A DNA stretch of 35,375 nucleotides from Microbacterium testaceum (GTDB lineage Bacteria; Actinomycetota; Actinomycetes; Actinomycetales; Microbacteriaceae). Both the position numbers and the translations under genes were made by a program. Below are positions 7,331-16,609 of the stretch, one piece after another. Every line of letters begins with the position of its first letter. The stretch's first letter is position 1. Under the pieces are notes generated by a model that was not told the origin of the DNA, searched no databases, and saw nothing but the letters and a program-made list of their open reading frames with translations. The stretch spans positions 1 to 35,375 of the forward strand of contig NZ_LDRT01000065.1 in assembly GCF_001476655.1 (NCBI RefSeq), given 5' to 3'.

Positions 7331-8649
7331 CGGAGAAGCCCTTCGTAGTGACGCTGCTGCAGCTGCGCGTCGATCTGCTTCACCGTCTCGAGACCGACAC
7401 CCACGATGATCAGGATCGAGGCGCCACCGAACGGGAAGTTCTGATTGGCACCGACCGTGGCGAGCGCCACGAGCGGCAGGAGCGCGATCAAGCCCAGGTA
7501 GATGGAGCCCGGCAGCGTGATGCGCGTCAGGACGTAATCGAGGTATTCGGCAGTCGGACGACCCGCGCGGATACCGGGAATGAAGCCGCCGTACTTCTTC
7601 ATGTTGTCGGCGACGTCGACGGGGTTGAAGGTGATGGCGACGTAGAAGTACGTGAAGCCCACGATCAGGAGGAAGTAGATCACCATGTACAGCGGGTGGT
7701 CACCGCGCGTGAGGTACTGCGAGATCCACGTCACCCACGCCGCCGGCTCTTGACCTGCCTGGGGCTGGTTGAACTGGGCGATGAGCGCAGGGATGTACAG
7801 CAGCGAAGACGCGAAGATCACCGGGACAACACCGGCCATGTTGACCTTGATCGGGATGTACGTGTTCGTGCCACCGTAGGTCCGGCGACCCACCATGCGC
7901 TTGGCGTACTGCACCGGGATCCGGCGCTGGGACTGCTCGACGAAGACGACGAGAGCGACGACGATGATGCCCACGGCCAGGACCAGGAGGAAGATCTCGA
8001 CACCGCGCGAGTTGAGGATCGACATCATCGCGGCGGGGAACGTCGCGGCGATCGACGTGAAGATGAGGATCGACATGCCGTTACCGACACCACGCTCCGT
8101 GACGAGCTCGGCGAACCACATGACCAAGCCGGTACCGGCGGTCAGCGTGATGATCATGAGCAGCTGAGCCCACCAGACGTCGTTCGTGAGCAGCTGCTGG
8201 CATTCGGGGATACCGGCCGAGCCGAAGAGCTGACCGGAACGCGCGACGGTGACCAGGGTGGTCGACTGCAGAAGTGCGAGAGCGATCGTCAGGTAACGCG
8301 TGTACTGCGTCAGCTTGGCCTGTCCGGCCTGGCCCTCCTTGTAGAGGGTCTCGAAGTGCGGGATGACGACGCGCAACAGCTGCACGATGATCGTGGCCGT
8401 GATGTACGGCATGACGCCGAGCGCGAAGATCGACAGCTGCAGCAGAGCTCCGCCGGAGAACAGGTTGACCAGCGACAGAAGTCCCTCGGTGCTTCCGGAG
8501 TCGCTCAGACATTGCTGAACGTTCGGGAAGTCGACGAACGGCGACGGGACGTGGGCACCCAGCCGGTAGATGGCGATGATGCCCAGCGTGAAGGCGATCT
8601 TCCGCCTCAGGTCGGGCGTGCGGAAAACCCGCGCGATGGCGCTGAACAA
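7327..8649 (-). CDS. secY: preprotein translocase subunit SecY
   Basis: SecY is the channel of the Sec translocon in the cytoplasmic membrane. From a TTG start at 8649 the protein is 440 residues and begins with the family-typical FSAIARVFRTPDLRRKIAFT. It then has ten membrane segments, with the plug region after GAHVPSPFVDF and the conserved cytoplasmic loop EQSQRRIPVQYAKRMVGRRT. The TTG is chosen because a perfect GGAGG at 8658-8662 lies 8 nt upstream. An upstream in-frame start at 8691 would add 14 residues unlike the family and bury this Shine-Dalgarno site. It heads a unit with adk, map and the DsbA-like gene and is separated from rplO by a strong hairpin. Confidence 0.96.
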   Translation of the reverse strand: MFSAIARVFRTPDLRRKIAFTLGIIAIYRLGAHVPSPFVDFPNVQQCLSDSGSTEGLLSLVNLFSGGALLQLSIFALGVMPYITATIIVQLLRVVIPHFETLYKEGQAGQAKLTQYTRYLTIALALLQSTTLVTVARSGQLFGSAGIPECQQLLTNDVWWAQLLMIITLTAGTGLVMWFAELVTERGVGNGMSILIFTSIAATFPAAMMSILNSRGVEIFLLVLAVGIIVVALVVFVEQSQRRIPVQYAKRMVGRRTYGGTNTYIPIKVNMAGVVPVIFASSLLYIPALIAQFNQPQAGQEPAAWVTWISQYLTRGDHPLYMVIYFLLIVGFTYFYVAITFNPVDVADNMKKYGGFIPGIRAGRPTAEYLDYVLTRITLPGSIYLGLIALLPLVALATVGANQNFPFGGASILIIVGVGLETVKQIDAQLQQRHYEGLLR

Positions 8650-8713
8650 AGAGGATTCCTCCAGAACGATCTCGGCGCGCCGCAGGCGCACACCAAATCA
8701 GACTAGCCCAGAA

Positions 8714-8743
8714 GGGGCCGACGGCCATAAGGCCGCCGGCCCC
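8714..8743 (-). terminator. strong hairpin between rplO and secY
   Basis: The arms 8714-8726 and 8731-8743 pair over 13 bp around a 4-nt loop. The single plus-strand mismatch becomes a G-U pair in minus-strand RNA. It begins 15 nt after the rplO stop. There is no long U run, only CUUCUGGG. It probably marks the end of the spc operon or attenuates transcription into secY. Confidence 0.65.
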
Positions 8744-8758
8744 TCCGGGGTTCGGGCG

Positions 8759-9292
8759 TCAGTTGACGGTGCCGCCGGCGGCGACGATCTTCTGCTCAGC
8801 AGAGCCGGAGACCTTGTCGACCGAGACGGTCAGCGCGACCGAGATGTCGCCGGTGCCGAGCACCTTGACCTTCTCGTTCTTACGCACGGCACCCTTGGCC
8901 ACCAGGCCGGCGACGGTCACGTCGCCACCCTGCGGGTAGAGCTCGGCGAGCTTGTCCAGGTTCACGACCTGGTACTCGACGCGGAACGGGTTCTTGAAGC
9001 CGCGGAGCTTCGGAGTGCGCATGTGCAGCGGCATCTGCCCACCCTCGAAGCCGACCTTGACCTGGTAACGGGCCTTGGTTCCCTTGGTACCGCGACCGGC
9101 CGTCTTACCCTTCGAGCCCTCACCACGACCGACGCGGGTCTTGGCGGTACGGGCACCCGGGACGGGACGCAGGTGGTGGACCTTCAGCACGCCGGGGCGC
9201 GCCGCGGGGGCTTCCTTCTTCTCGGCCGTCTTGCGGGCCGAGGCCTTCTTCGGGGCGGCGACCGTGGCGGTCTCGTCCTTCTTGTCAGCCAT
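8759..9292 (-). CDS. rplO: 50S ribosomal protein L15
   Basis: L15 is a late-assembly 50S protein. The core begins at [36 protein letters not shown] (near residue 36) and holds the basic Gly-rich arm that threads into 23S rRNA. The protein is 177 residues because of an N-terminal extension of about 33 residues rich in Lys, Ala and Glu, which the usual 145-150-residue L15 lacks. The ATG at 9292 overlaps the rpmD stop by 1 nt (TAATG). It is the last gene of the spc ribosomal block. Confidence 0.97.
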   Translation of the reverse strand: MADKKDETATVAAPKKASARKTAEKKEAPAARPGVLKVHHLRPVPGARTAKTRVGRGEGSKGKTAGRGTKGTKARYQVKVGFEGGQMPLHMRTPKLRGFKNPFRVEYQVVNLDKLAELYPQGGDVTVAGLVAKGAVRKNEKVKVLGTGDISVALTVSVDKVSGSAEQKIVAAGGTVN

Positions 9293-9477
9293 TAGTCGAT
9301 CTCCTCAACCTTGACGAGGTGGGCGACGGTCTTGACGTAACCGCGCGTCTGCGCGTCGTCGGGACGGACGACCGAGTCGCCGATCCGCTTGAGACCGAGC
9401 GAACGCAGCGTGTCACGCTGGTTCTGCTTCTCGCTCACCTTGGACTTGATCTGCGTGACCTTCAGACGCTCGGCCAT
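9292..9477 (-). CDS. rpmD: 50S ribosomal protein L30
   Basis: This gene encodes a 61-residue L30 with the typical [20 protein letters not shown] and [15 protein letters not shown] segments. The frame stays open upstream, but the ATG at 9477 gives the family start and overlaps the rpsE stop (TGATG). Translational coupling to rpsE and rplO is likely. Confidence 0.97.
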   Translation of the reverse strand: MAERLKVTQIKSKVSEKQNQRDTLRSLGLKRIGDSVVRPDDAQTRGYVKTVAHLVKVEEID

Positions 9478-10157
9478 CAGGCACCTACCTTCTGAGCGGC
9501 GGCCTCGGCGCGCACGAGGCGGGCCGGGGCGACCTGGTCGAACTCCAGGCCACGGCGGGCAGCCACGGCACGGGGCTCTTCGAGCGACTTCAGCGCCTCG
9601 ACGGTCGCGTGCACGATGTTGATCGTGTTCGACGAGCCGAGCGACTTCGAGAGGACATCGTGGATGCCGGCGCACTCGAGGACGGCGCGGACGGGACCAC
9701 CGGCGATAACACCGGTACCGGCGGCGGCCGGACGCAGGAGCACCACACCGGCGGCAGCCTCACCCTGGACGGGGTGCGGGATGGTCGAACCCGAGCGGGG
9801 AACGCGGAAGAAGTTGCGCTTGGCCTCTTCGACACCCTTCGAGATGGCGAGGGGGACTTCGCGGGCCTTGCCGTAGCCGACACCCACGACGCCGTTGCCA
9901 TCGCCCACGACGACGAGCGCCGTGAAGCTGAAGCGGCGACCGCCCTTGACCACCTTCGACACGCGGTTGATCGTCACGACGCGCTCGAGGAACTGGCTCT
10001 CGTTGCGGTCGCGCGAACCACGGTCGCGCTGGTTGGTGTTGCGCTCGCGACCACCGCGACGGGGCTCGCGCTCACGCTCGGCGGGGGCCGTGGCCGCAGC
10101 CGCACCCTCTGCCGGTGCAGTCTGCTCGGTCACTTCGGTCTCCTTGTTGTCACTCAC
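9477..10157 (-). CDS. rpsE: 30S ribosomal protein S5
   Basis: S5 lies at the mRNA entry channel and takes part in decoding accuracy. The double-stranded RNA-binding domain starts near residue 55 ([21 protein letters not shown]) and the S5 C-terminal domain follows. The protein is 226 residues against about 165 for E. coli. The surplus is mostly an N-terminal arm of about 50 residues, first Glu/Ala-rich and then with many RE/RD/RGG-like residues. The start ATG at 10157 overlaps the rplR stop by 4 nt. Confidence 0.97.
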   Translation of the reverse strand: MSDNKETEVTEQTAPAEGAAAATAPAEREREPRRGGRERNTNQRDRGSRDRNESQFLERVVTINRVSKVVKGGRRFSFTALVVVGDGNGVVGVGYGKAREVPLAISKGVEEAKRNFFRVPRSGSTIPHPVQGEAAAGVVLLRPAAAGTGVIAGGPVRAVLECAGIHDVLSKSLGSSNTINIVHATVEALKSLEEPRAVAARRGLEFDQVAPARLVRAEAAAQKVGA

Positions 10158-10519
10158 AGGTTCAGCCCTCCTTCGCGGGCACCGTCGGCGATCGCAGCGA
10201 CGCGACCGGCGTACCGGTTGCCACCACGGTCGAACACGACGTCGGACACGCCGACGGCCTTGGCGCGCTCGGCGACGAGCTCGCCGACCTTGCGGGCCTT
10301 GGCGGTCTTGTCACCGTCGAAGCCGCGCAGGTCGGTCTCGAGGGTCGAGGCGGAGGCCACGGTGTGGCCCTTGCTGTCGTCCACGACCTGGACGAACACG
10401 TGGCGCGCGGAGCGCGTCACGACCAGACGGGGGCGAAGCTCGGTGCCCACGACCTTCTTGCGAAGACGCGCGTGACGACGAGCACGAGCGACGGACTTTG
10501 TCTTGACAGCCATGGTCAC
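10154..10519 (-). CDS. rplR: 50S ribosomal protein L18
   Basis: L18 binds 5S rRNA and places it in the central protuberance. The 121-residue form uses a GTG at 10519 that overlaps the rplF stop as GTGA. An ATG two codons later at 10513 gives 119 residues starting [20 protein letters not shown], the more common N-terminus. The core shows [20 protein letters not shown] and [20 protein letters not shown]. The overlap favours the GTG and conservation favours the ATG, so the start is open. Confidence 0.95.
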   Translation of the reverse strand: MTMAVKTKSVARARRHARLRKKVVGTELRPRLVVTRSARHVFVQVVDDSKGHTVASASTLETDLRGFDGDKTAKARKVGELVAERAKAVGVSDVVFDRGGNRYAGRVAAIADGAREGGLNL

Positions 10520-11052
10520 TTACCACTCTTTCCGGCCTTGCGGCGGACGACCTCGCCCGCGTACCGCACACCCTTGCCCTTGTAGGGCTCGGGCTTGCGG
10601 ATCTTGCGGATGTTGGCAGCGGCCTCGCCGACGGCCTGCTTGTCGATGCCGCTCACGGTCAGCTTGTTGTTGCCTTCGACCGTGAGGGTGATCCCGGCGG
10701 GCGGGTCGATGAGCACGGGGTGCGAGAAGCCGAGGGCGAACTCGACCGAGCTGCCCTTCTGCGCCACGCGGTAACCCGTACCGACGACCTCGAGGCCCTT
10801 GGTGTAGCCCTGGGTGACACCGATGATGTTGTTGTTGATGAGCGTGCGGGTCAGGCCGTGCAGCGACCGCGACTCTCGCTCGTCGTCGGGGCGGGTGACG
10901 AGAACCTGGTTCTCCTCGACCGAAACCTCGAGGGGCTGTGCCACGGTGAGCGCGAGCTCACCCTTGGGGCCCTTGACGCTGACCTCCCGGCCGTTCACCG
11001 AGACGGTGACACCGGCGGGGATGTCGATGGGAAGACGTCCAATACGCGACAT
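10516..11052 (-). CDS. rplF: 50S ribosomal protein L6
   Basis: L6 lies at the base of the L7/L12 stalk near the sarcin-ricin loop. The 178-residue length is normal. It begins [19 protein letters not shown] and carries two alpha/beta repeats, with [10 protein letters not shown] in the first. The C-terminal signature [25 protein letters not shown] contacts 23S rRNA. It starts 6 nt after rpsH. Confidence 0.98.
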   Translation of the reverse strand: MSRIGRLPIDIPAGVTVSVNGREVSVKGPKGELALTVAQPLEVSVEENQVLVTRPDDERESRSLHGLTRTLINNNIIGVTQGYTKGLEVVGTGYRVAQKGSSVEFALGFSHPVLIDPPAGITLTVEGNNKLTVSGIDKQAVGEAAANIRKIRKPEPYKGKGVRYAGEVVRRKAGKSGK

Positions 11053-11058
11053 GTCAGA

Positions 11059-11457
11059 TCACCACACGTAGGCGAGGACTTCCCCGCCGACGCCCTTCTG
11101 CTCGGCCTGACGGTCGGTGAGGAGACCGGAGGAGGTGGACAGGATGGCGACGCCGAGCCCGCCGAGGACCGTGGGAACCTCAGTCGACTTGGCGTACACA
11201 CGGAGGCCGGGCTTCGAGACGCGCTTGATGCCGGCAATCGACCGCTCGCGGTTCGGGCCGTACTTCAGCGTCATGTTGAGGGTCTGGCCGACACGGGCGT
11301 CTTCGACGCTCCAGTCGGCGATGTAACCCTCCTGCTTGAGGATGGCGGCGATGTTGGTCTTGAGCTTCGAGCTCGGCATCGACACGGAGTCGTGGTGCGC
11401 CGAGTTCGCGTTGCGCAGACGGGTCAGCATGTCTGCGACCGGGTCTGTCATCGTCAT
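11059..11457 (-). CDS. rpsH: 30S ribosomal protein S8
   Basis: S8 binds helix 21 of 16S rRNA, and in other bacteria it represses the spc operon by binding a leader at rplE. The 132-residue protein begins [20 protein letters not shown] and ends in the rRNA-binding strand [31 protein letters not shown]. The start codon has no clear Shine-Dalgarno site, only purine-rich GAAAGAAAGAAG upstream. It follows a 91-nt gap where rpsN/rpsZ often sits. Confidence 0.97.
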   Translation of the reverse strand: MTMTDPVADMLTRLRNANSAHHDSVSMPSSKLKTNIAAILKQEGYIADWSVEDARVGQTLNMTLKYGPNRERSIAGIKRVSKPGLRVYAKSTEVPTVLGGLGVAILSTSSGLLTDRQAEQKGVGGEVLAYVW

Positions 11458-11484
11458 GTGTTGCTTCTTTCTTTCATGAGGTTT

Positions 11485-11507
11485 CGCCTGCCGTTACACG
11501 ACAGGCG
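11485..11507 (-). other. second hairpin in the rplE-rpsH gap
   Basis: Arms 11485-11493 and 11499-11507 pair over 9 bp in minus-strand RNA (one G-U) around a 5-nt loop. It lies between the larger hairpin at 11520-11543 and the start of rpsH at 11457. It may help set the rpsH start region or act as a protein-binding leader. Confidence 0.45.
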
Positions 11508-11519
11508 ACCTTCGATGAT

Positions 11520-11543
11520 GGGCCCCCGGAAACCCGGGGGCCC
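11520..11543 (-). terminator. perfect 10-bp GC hairpin after rplE
   Basis: Arms 11520-11529 and 11534-11543 pair perfectly (GGGCCCCCGG) around a 4-nt loop, 5 nt past the rplE stop. No U run follows. It is likely an attenuator or processing site inside the spc operon rather than a complete stop, since rpsH must be expressed. Confidence 0.5.
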
Positions 11544-11548
11544 AGGGA

Positions 11549-12139
11549 TCAGGCCTGAGCGTCGGCCGACTGGAACGGGAAGCCGAGCTGGCGCAGCAGC
11601 GAACGGCCCTCATCGTCAGTCTTCGCGGTGGTGACGATCGTGATGTCGAAACCACGGACGCGGTCGATGCGGTCCTGGTCGATCTCGTGGAACACGGACT
11701 GCTCCTGGAGACCGAAGGTGTAGTTGCCGTTGCCGTCGAACTGCTTGGGCGACAGGCCACGGAAGTCGCGGATGCGCGGCAGGGCGAGGTTGACCAGACG
11801 GTCGACGAACTCCCACGCACGGTCGCCACGAAGCGTGACGTGCGCGCCGATGGCCTGGCCTTCACGCAGCTTGAACTGCGCGATGGACTTACGGGCCTTC
11901 GTGACGATGGGCTTCTGACCGGTGATCTTGGTGAGGTCCTCGACCGCACCATCGATCACCTTGCTGTCGCGAGCCGCCTCGCCGACACCGGTGTTCACGA
12001 CGACCTTGACCAGGCCGGGGATCTGCATGACGTTCTCGTAACCGAACTCGTCCTGCAGCGCCTTCTTGATCTCGGCGTTGTACTTCTGCTTCAGGCGGGG
12101 CTGGATCTTGCCAGTCTCCGCGGCAGTCACGGTGCTCAT
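11549..12139 (-). CDS. rplE: 50S ribosomal protein L5
   Basis: L5 binds 5S rRNA and contacts the P-site tRNA T-loop. The 196-residue protein has the core segments [38 protein letters not shown] and [18 protein letters not shown]. An N-terminal stretch of about 15 residues precedes the core. It starts 2 nt after rplX. Two hairpins and no S14 gene follow it. Confidence 0.98.
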   Translation of the reverse strand: MSTVTAAETGKIQPRLKQKYNAEIKKALQDEFGYENVMQIPGLVKVVVNTGVGEAARDSKVIDGAVEDLTKITGQKPIVTKARKSIAQFKLREGQAIGAHVTLRGDRAWEFVDRLVNLALPRIRDFRGLSPKQFDGNGNYTFGLQEQSVFHEIDQDRIDRVRGFDITIVTTAKTDDEGRSLLRQLGFPFQSADAQA

Positions 12140-12141
12140 GT

Positions 12142-12501
12142 TCAGAGGTCCTTGCCTGACTTCTTCGCGAAGCGCACGCGGACGGTGCGCTTGACGCCGT
12201 CCTTGACCTGCTCCTCGACACGGTGGCCGACACGAGTCGGCTTCTTGGTCGAGGGGTCGACGATCGCGACGTTGGAGATGTGGATCGGGGCCTCGAACGT
12301 CTCGATGCCACCGGTCTTGGTGCCGCGCTGGGACTGGCCCACGCGGTTGTGCTTGGTGACGTAGTTCACGCCTTCGACGATGACGCGGTTCTGCTCGGTA
12401 AGGACCTCGAGGACCTTGCCCTGCTTGCCGCGGTCGCCGCCACGCTCGGGCTTGGCACCCGAGATGACCTGAACCAGGTCACCCTTCTTGATTTTCGCCA
12501 T
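12142..12501 (-). CDS. rplX: 50S ribosomal protein L24
   Basis: L24 starts 50S assembly. The 119-residue protein has the KOW motif near the N-terminus ([32 protein letters not shown]), then [21 protein letters not shown]. The C-terminal part ends in the basic [12 protein letters not shown]. It begins 2 nt after the rplN stop. Confidence 0.98.
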   Translation of the reverse strand: MAKIKKGDLVQVISGAKPERGGDRGKQGKVLEVLTEQNRVIVEGVNYVTKHNRVGQSQRGTKTGGIETFEAPIHISNVAIVDPSTKKPTRVGHRVEEQVKDGVKRTVRVRFAKKSGKDL

Positions 12502-12503
12502 GA

Positions 12504-12872
12504 TCAGATGACCTCCGGGGCGAGCGAGACGATCTTCATGAACTTCTTGTCGCGAAGCTCACGGCCGACCGGTCCGAAGATACGGGTGCCGCGGGGCTCC
12601 CCGTCGTTCTTCAGGATCACGGCGGCGTTCTCGTCGAACTTGATGTAAGAGCCGTCGGGACGGCGGGTCTGCTTGACGACACGGACGACGACGGCCTTGA
12701 CCACGTCGCCCTTCTTGACGTTTCCACCCGGGATCGCGTCCTTGACCGTGGCGACGATGACGTCGCCCAGGCCGGCGTAACGGCGGTTGGAGCCGCCGAG
12801 CACGCGGATGGTGAGCAGCTCCTTGGCGCCGGTGTTGTCGGCGACCTTCAGCCGGGATTCGTTCTGAATCAC
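12504..12872 (-). CDS. rplN: 50S ribosomal protein L14
   Basis: L14 lies at the subunit interface. The 122-residue protein opens [20 protein letters not shown] and contains [20 protein letters not shown] and [19 protein letters not shown]. The start is GTG at 12872. An AAGGAG at 12879-12884 lies 6 nt upstream and partly inside a 13-nt palindrome (12882-12894, CTTGGA-T-TCCAAG as read on the plus strand) that could pair and mask it. It follows rpsQ after 35 nt, the widest gap of this block. Confidence 0.98.
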   Translation of the reverse strand: MIQNESRLKVADNTGAKELLTIRVLGGSNRRYAGLGDVIVATVKDAIPGGNVKKGDVVKAVVVRVVKQTRRPDGSYIKFDENAAVILKNDGEPRGTRIFGPVGRELRDKKFMKIVSLAPEVI

Positions 12873-12907
12873 TTTTTACTCCTTGGATTCCAAGTAGGCC
12901 GCGAGGC

Positions 12908-13240
12908 TTACTTGGCCTTCTCGAGGATCTCGACCAGACGCCAGCGCTTGGTGGCGCTGAGCGGACGGGTCTCGTTGATGACGACGAGGTCGCCGATGCC
13001 CGCCGAGTTGCTCTCGTCGTGCGCCTTGACCTTCGAGGTACGGCGGATGACCTTGCCGTACAGCGGGTGCTTCACGCGGTCCTCGACCTCGACGACGATG
13101 GTCTTGTCCATCTTGTCGCTGACGACGTAGCCGCGACGCGCCTTGCGGTAACCGCGGGCGTCCTCGTCACGGACATCGTTCTCGGCGTGCTCGTGGCCGA
13201 CGACCTGCGCCTCGGCCTCTGCCTTCTTCGCGGTAGCCAT
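12908..13240 (-). CDS. rpsQ: 30S ribosomal protein S17
   Basis: S17 is an OB-fold protein of the 30S body. The core starts at [20 protein letters not shown] near residue 31 and contains [13 protein letters not shown] and [18 protein letters not shown]. It is 110 residues, about 25 more than usual, because of an acidic/Ala/Glu N-terminal arm ([20 protein letters not shown]). The ATG overlaps the rpmC stop by 1 nt. Confidence 0.97.
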   Translation of the reverse strand: MATAKKAEAEAQVVGHEHAENDVRDEDARGYRKARRGYVVSDKMDKTIVVEVEDRVKHPLYGKVIRRTSKVKAHDESNSAGIGDLVVINETRPLSATKRWRLVEILEKAK

Positions 13241-13554
13241 TACTCGGCCTCTTCCTTCGCGGCGTCGTCAGCGGCATCCGCCTTCTTCGCCTTGCTCTTC
13301 TTCGCCTTCGCCGGAGCCTCGACCGGAGCCGGGGTGGCGCGGATGCCGAGCTCGCGCTCACGGATCACCGTGTACAGACGCGCGATGTCACGCTTGACTG
13401 CACGGATGCGACCGTGGCTCTCGAGCTGGCCGGTGGCCGACTGGAAGCGCAGGTTGAACAGCTCTTCCTTGGCCTTGCGCAGCTCCTCGACGAGGCGCTG
13501 GTCTTCGAACGTGTCGAGCTCGCTCGGGGCGAGCTGCTTGGTGCCGATCGCCAT
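13240..13554 (-). CDS. rpmC: 50S ribosomal protein L29
   Basis: L29 sits by the exit tunnel and helps dock trigger factor and SRP. The two-helix core covers about residues 8-75 ([40 protein letters not shown]). A further ~30 residues of Lys/Ala followed by Asp/Glu form a charged tail, giving 104 residues against 60-70 in most bacteria. It overlaps rplP and rpsQ by 1 nt at each end. Confidence 0.97.
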   Translation of the reverse strand: MAIGTKQLAPSELDTFEDQRLVEELRKAKEELFNLRFQSATGQLESHGRIRAVKRDIARLYTVIRERELGIRATPAPVEAPAKAKKSKAKKADAADDAAKEEAE

Positions 13555-13973
13555 TACGCGTCGCCCTCCTCGCGCTTGATGATGCGTGCCTTCAGGGGCA
13601 GCTTGTGGATGGCACGGGTCAGTGCTTCACGAGCGAGTTCCTCGTTCACACCCGCGACCTCGAAGAGGACGCGACCCGGCTTGACGTTCGCAACCCACCA
13701 CTCGGGCGAGCCCTTACCGGAGCCCATGCGGGTTTCCGCGGGCTTCTTGGTGAGCGGACGGTCGGGGTAGATGTTGATCCACACCTTTCCACCACGCTTG
13801 ATGTGACGCGTCATGGCGATACGAGCGGACTCGATCTGACGGTTGGTCACGTAAGCGGGGGTCAGCGCCTGGATGCCGAACTCACCGAACGACACCGTGG
13901 TGCCACCGGTGGCCTGGCCCGAACGGCCGGGGTGGTGCTGCTTGCGGTACTTGACCTTGCGGGGGATGAGCAT
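13554..13973 (-). CDS. rplP: 50S ribosomal protein L16
   Basis: L16 helps shape the A site and the peptidyl transferase region. The 139-residue protein begins [20 protein letters not shown]. It contains [40 protein letters not shown], including the Arg/Met-Gly-Ser-Gly-Lys-Gly loop near the catalytic centre. Length is normal. The start overlaps the rpsC stop by 1 nt. Confidence 0.98.
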   Translation of the reverse strand: MLIPRKVKYRKQHHPGRSGQATGGTTVSFGEFGIQALTPAYVTNRQIESARIAMTRHIKRGGKVWINIYPDRPLTKKPAETRMGSGKGSPEWWVANVKPGRVLFEVAGVNEELAREALTRAIHKLPLKARIIKREEGDA

Positions 13974-14731
13974 TACGCCGACGCTCCTTCTGCCACGGGG
14001 GCCTCGTTGCGCGGGCCACGACGACGGTCGCCGCCGCGGTCGTCACGACCGCGCGACTTGGGCGCGTTGGCCTGCTCGCGGGCGAGCTCCTTGTTGGTGA
14101 GGTCGCCCTTGTAGATCCAGACCTTCACGCCGATGCGGCCGAAGGTCGTCTTGGCCTCGTAGAAGCCGTAGTCGATGTTCGCGCGGAGCGTGTGCAGGGG
14201 CACACGGCCTTCGCGGTAGAACTCGGAGCGGCTCATCTCGGCGCCGCCGAGGCGGCCCGACACCTGGATGCGGACACCCTTGGCACCGGCACGCTGTGCA
14301 CCCTGCAGGCCCTTACGCATCGCGCGGCGGAAAGCCACACGAGCGGTGAGCTGCTCGGCCACACCCTGAGCGACCAGCTGAGCGTCGGCCTCGGGGTTCT
14401 TGACCTCGAGGATGTTCAGCTGAATCTGCTTACCGGTGAGCTTCTCGAGGTCGGCGCGGATGCGCTCGGCCTCGGCGCCGCGGCGACCGATCACGATGCC
14501 CGGGCGGGCGGTGTGGATGTCGACGCGAACGCGGTCACGCGTGCGCTCGATCTCGATGTTGCTGACGCCGGCGCGGTCGAGCGACGTGGTCAGCAGGCGA
14601 CGGATCTTGATGTCCTCGGCGAGGTAGTCCGCGTAGCGCTGACCGGCCTTCGTCGAGTCCGAGAACCACCGCGACACGTGGTCGGTGGTGATGCCGAGGC
14701 GGAAGCCGTACGGGTTGACCTTCTGTCCCAT
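13973..14731 (-). CDS. rpsC: 30S ribosomal protein S3
   Basis: S3 lines the mRNA entry tunnel and has helicase-related function. The 252-residue protein has an N-terminal segment [23 protein letters not shown] domain ([20 protein letters not shown]) and the S3 C-terminal domain ([24 protein letters not shown] region) follow. It ends in an Arg/Asp/Gly-rich tail. It overlaps rplV and rplP by 1 nt. Confidence 0.97.
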   Translation of the reverse strand: MGQKVNPYGFRLGITTDHVSRWFSDSTKAGQRYADYLAEDIKIRRLLTTSLDRAGVSNIEIERTRDRVRVDIHTARPGIVIGRRGAEAERIRADLEKLTGKQIQLNILEVKNPEADAQLVAQGVAEQLTARVAFRRAMRKGLQGAQRAGAKGVRIQVSGRLGGAEMSRSEFYREGRVPLHTLRANIDYGFYEAKTTFGRIGVKVWIYKGDLTNKELAREQANAPKSRGRDDRGGDRRRGPRNEAPVAEGASA

Positions 14732-15129
14732 TACTTGCTCGCCTTCTTGTTGGCGCGAGCCGGGGCCGCAGCAGCGTCTTCCGGCGTCGCGAGCACGACC
14801 GTGATGTGGCTCGTGCGCTTCTTGATCTGGAAGGCGCGACCCTGAGCGCGGGGCTGGAAACGCTTCAGCGTCGTGCCCTCGTCGACGTACGCGTTCTTCA
14901 CGTACAGGTCAGCGTCATCCAGGTACTCGTTCGTCTTGTCGGCCGTGACGCGAGCGTTCGCGATGGCCGAAGCGACGAGCTTGTAGATCGGCTCGCTCGC
15001 ACCCTGCGGCGCGAACTTCAGGATGGCAAGGGCCTCTTCGGCCTGCTTGCCCTTGATGAGAGCGACGACACGACGAGCCTTCTGAGGGGTCACGCGGATG
15101 TGTCGCACACGTGCGATGGACTCCACCAT
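14731..15129 (-). CDS. rplV: 50S ribosomal protein L22
   Basis: L22 lines the exit tunnel with its extended beta hairpin and is a site of macrolide resistance changes. The 132-residue protein shows [20 protein letters not shown], the helix [20 protein letters not shown], and the tunnel hairpin [21 protein letters not shown] short Ala/Lys-rich tail ends it. It starts 22 nt after rpsS. Confidence 0.98.
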   Translation of the reverse strand: MVESIARVRHIRVTPQKARRVVALIKGKQAEEALAILKFAPQGASEPIYKLVASAIANARVTADKTNEYLDDADLYVKNAYVDEGTTLKRFQPRAQGRAFQIKKRTSHITVVLATPEDAAAAPARANKKASK

Positions 15130-15151
15130 TTCTCTCTCCTCCTCGGTCGCC

Positions 15152-15433
15152 TTAGCGGCGACGGCCCTTCTTGTCGTCCTTCACGTGGCCGCGGAAGGTG
15201 CGGGTGGGCGAGAACTCGCCCAGCTTGTGGCCGACCATGGTCTCGGTCACGAACACGGGGATGTGCTTGCGACCGTCGTGCACGGCGATGGTGTGTCCCA
15301 GCATGGCGGGGATGATCATCGAACGGCGCGACCAGGTCTTGATGACGTTCTTCGAACCGGCTTCGTTCTGCGAGACGACCTTGCGAAGCAGGTGCTCGTC
15401 GACGAAGGGGCCCTTCTTAAGGCTGCGAGGCAT
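15152..15433 (-). CDS. rpsS: 30S ribosomal protein S19
   Basis: S19 lies in the 30S head next to S13. The 93-residue protein has [40 protein letters not shown] and [20 protein letters not shown], all family signatures, and normal length. It begins 12 nt after the rplB stop. Confidence 0.98.
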   Translation of the reverse strand: MPRSLKKGPFVDEHLLRKVVSQNEAGSKNVIKTWSRRSMIIPAMLGHTIAVHDGRKHIPVFVTETMVGHKLGEFSPTRTFRGHVKDDKKGRRR

Positions 15434-15445
15434 CTTCCTCTACTC

Positions 15446-16285
15446 CTACTTGCGCTTCTTGCCGGCGGTGCGACGGCGGACGATGAGCTTGTCGCTCTCC
15501 TTGTTCGCGTGACGGGTGCGGCCCTCGGCCTTACCCCACGGCGAAACAGGGTGACGACCACCGGAGGTCTTACCCTCACCACCACCGTGCGGGTGGTCGA
15601 CCGGGTTCATGGCGACACCACGCACGGTCGGGCGGACGCCCTTCCAGCGCATGCGGCCGGCCTTGCCCCAGTTGATGTTCGACTGCTCGGCGTTGCCGAC
15701 CTCGCCGATCGTGGCGCGGCAGCGCACGTCGACGTTGCGGATCTCGCCGGAGGGCAGACGCAGCTGCGCGTACGGGCCGTCCTTGGCGACCAGACGCACG
15801 GAGGCGCCGGCCGAACGGGCCATCTTCGCACCGCCGCCGGGACGGAGCTCGATCGCGTGGATCACCGTACCGGTGGGGATGTTGCGCAGCGGCAGGTTGT
15901 TACCGGGCTTGATGTCAGCGCCGGCGCCGGACTCGACGACGTCACCCTGCGACAGCTTCGCCGGAGCGAGGATGTAGCGCTTCTCGCCGTCGGCGTAGTG
16001 CAGCAGCGCGATGCGCGCGGTGCGGTTGGGGTCGTACTCGATGTGAGCGACCTTGGCGTCGATGCCGTCCTTGTCGTTGCGACGGAAGTCGATCAGACGG
16101 TACTGACGCTTGTGGCCACCACCGATGTGACGCGTGGTGATGCGGCCCTGGTTGTTGCGGCCACCGGTCTTCGACAGCGGGCGCAGCAGCGACTTCTCAG
16201 GCGTCGATCGGGTGATCTCGGCGAAGTCGGCCACCGACGAGCCGCGGCGACCGGGGGTCGTGGGCTTGTACTTGCGAATAGCCAT
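15446..16285 (-). CDS. rplB: 50S ribosomal protein L2
   Basis: L2 is needed for subunit association and peptidyl transferase assembly. The 279-residue protein opens [20 protein letters not shown]. It has the N-terminal OB fold, the SH3-like domain, and the conserved [26 protein letters not shown] loop with the functional His near the catalytic centre. It lies 24 nt after rplW. Confidence 0.98.
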   Translation of the reverse strand: MAIRKYKPTTPGRRGSSVADFAEITRSTPEKSLLRPLSKTGGRNNQGRITTRHIGGGHKRQYRLIDFRRNDKDGIDAKVAHIEYDPNRTARIALLHYADGEKRYILAPAKLSQGDVVESGAGADIKPGNNLPLRNIPTGTVIHAIELRPGGGAKMARSAGASVRLVAKDGPYAQLRLPSGEIRNVDVRCRATIGEVGNAEQSNINWGKAGRMRWKGVRPTVRGVAMNPVDHPHGGGEGKTSGGRHPVSPWGKAEGRTRHANKESDKLIVRRRTAGKKRK

Positions 16286-16309
16286 TGTTCTTGTCCTCTA
16301 TCCCGACCG

Positions 16310-16609
16310 TCAGCCGACAGACGTGAAGATGTCGATGGTGCCGGACTTCAGCGTGACGATGGCACGCTTGGTGTCCTTGCGCTTGCCGGTGCCGAAGCGG
16401 GTCCGACGGGACTTGCCCTGACGGTTCAGCGTGTTCACCGAAGCGACCTTGACGCCGAAGATCTTCTCGATCGCGAGCTTGATCTCGGTCTTCGACGAAC
16501 GGGGGTCCACCAGGAAGGTGTACTTGCCCTCGTCGATGAGCGAGTAGCTCTTCTCGGAGACGACCGGCTTCAGGATGATGTCGCGCGGGTCCTTGTTGAC
16601 GGTGGTCAT
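16310..16609 (-). CDS. rplW: 50S ribosomal protein L23
   Basis: L23 forms the docking site for trigger factor and SRP at the exit tunnel. The 99-residue protein has [40 protein letters not shown], and the [20 protein letters not shown] loop. Its ATG overlaps the rplD stop by 4 nt. Confidence 0.98.
   Translation of the reverse strand: MTTVNKDPRDIILKPVVSEKSYSLIDEGKYTFLVDPRSSKTEIKLAIEKIFGVKVASVNTLNRQGKSRRTRFGTGKRKDTKRAIVTLKSGTIDIFTSVG

Noticed and set aside
7174..8706. 510-codon plus-strand frame opposite secY and adk
   Set aside because: It mirrors conserved secY and adk codons, gives an Arg/Asp/His-rich sequence without any domain, and is a usual high-GC antisense artefact.
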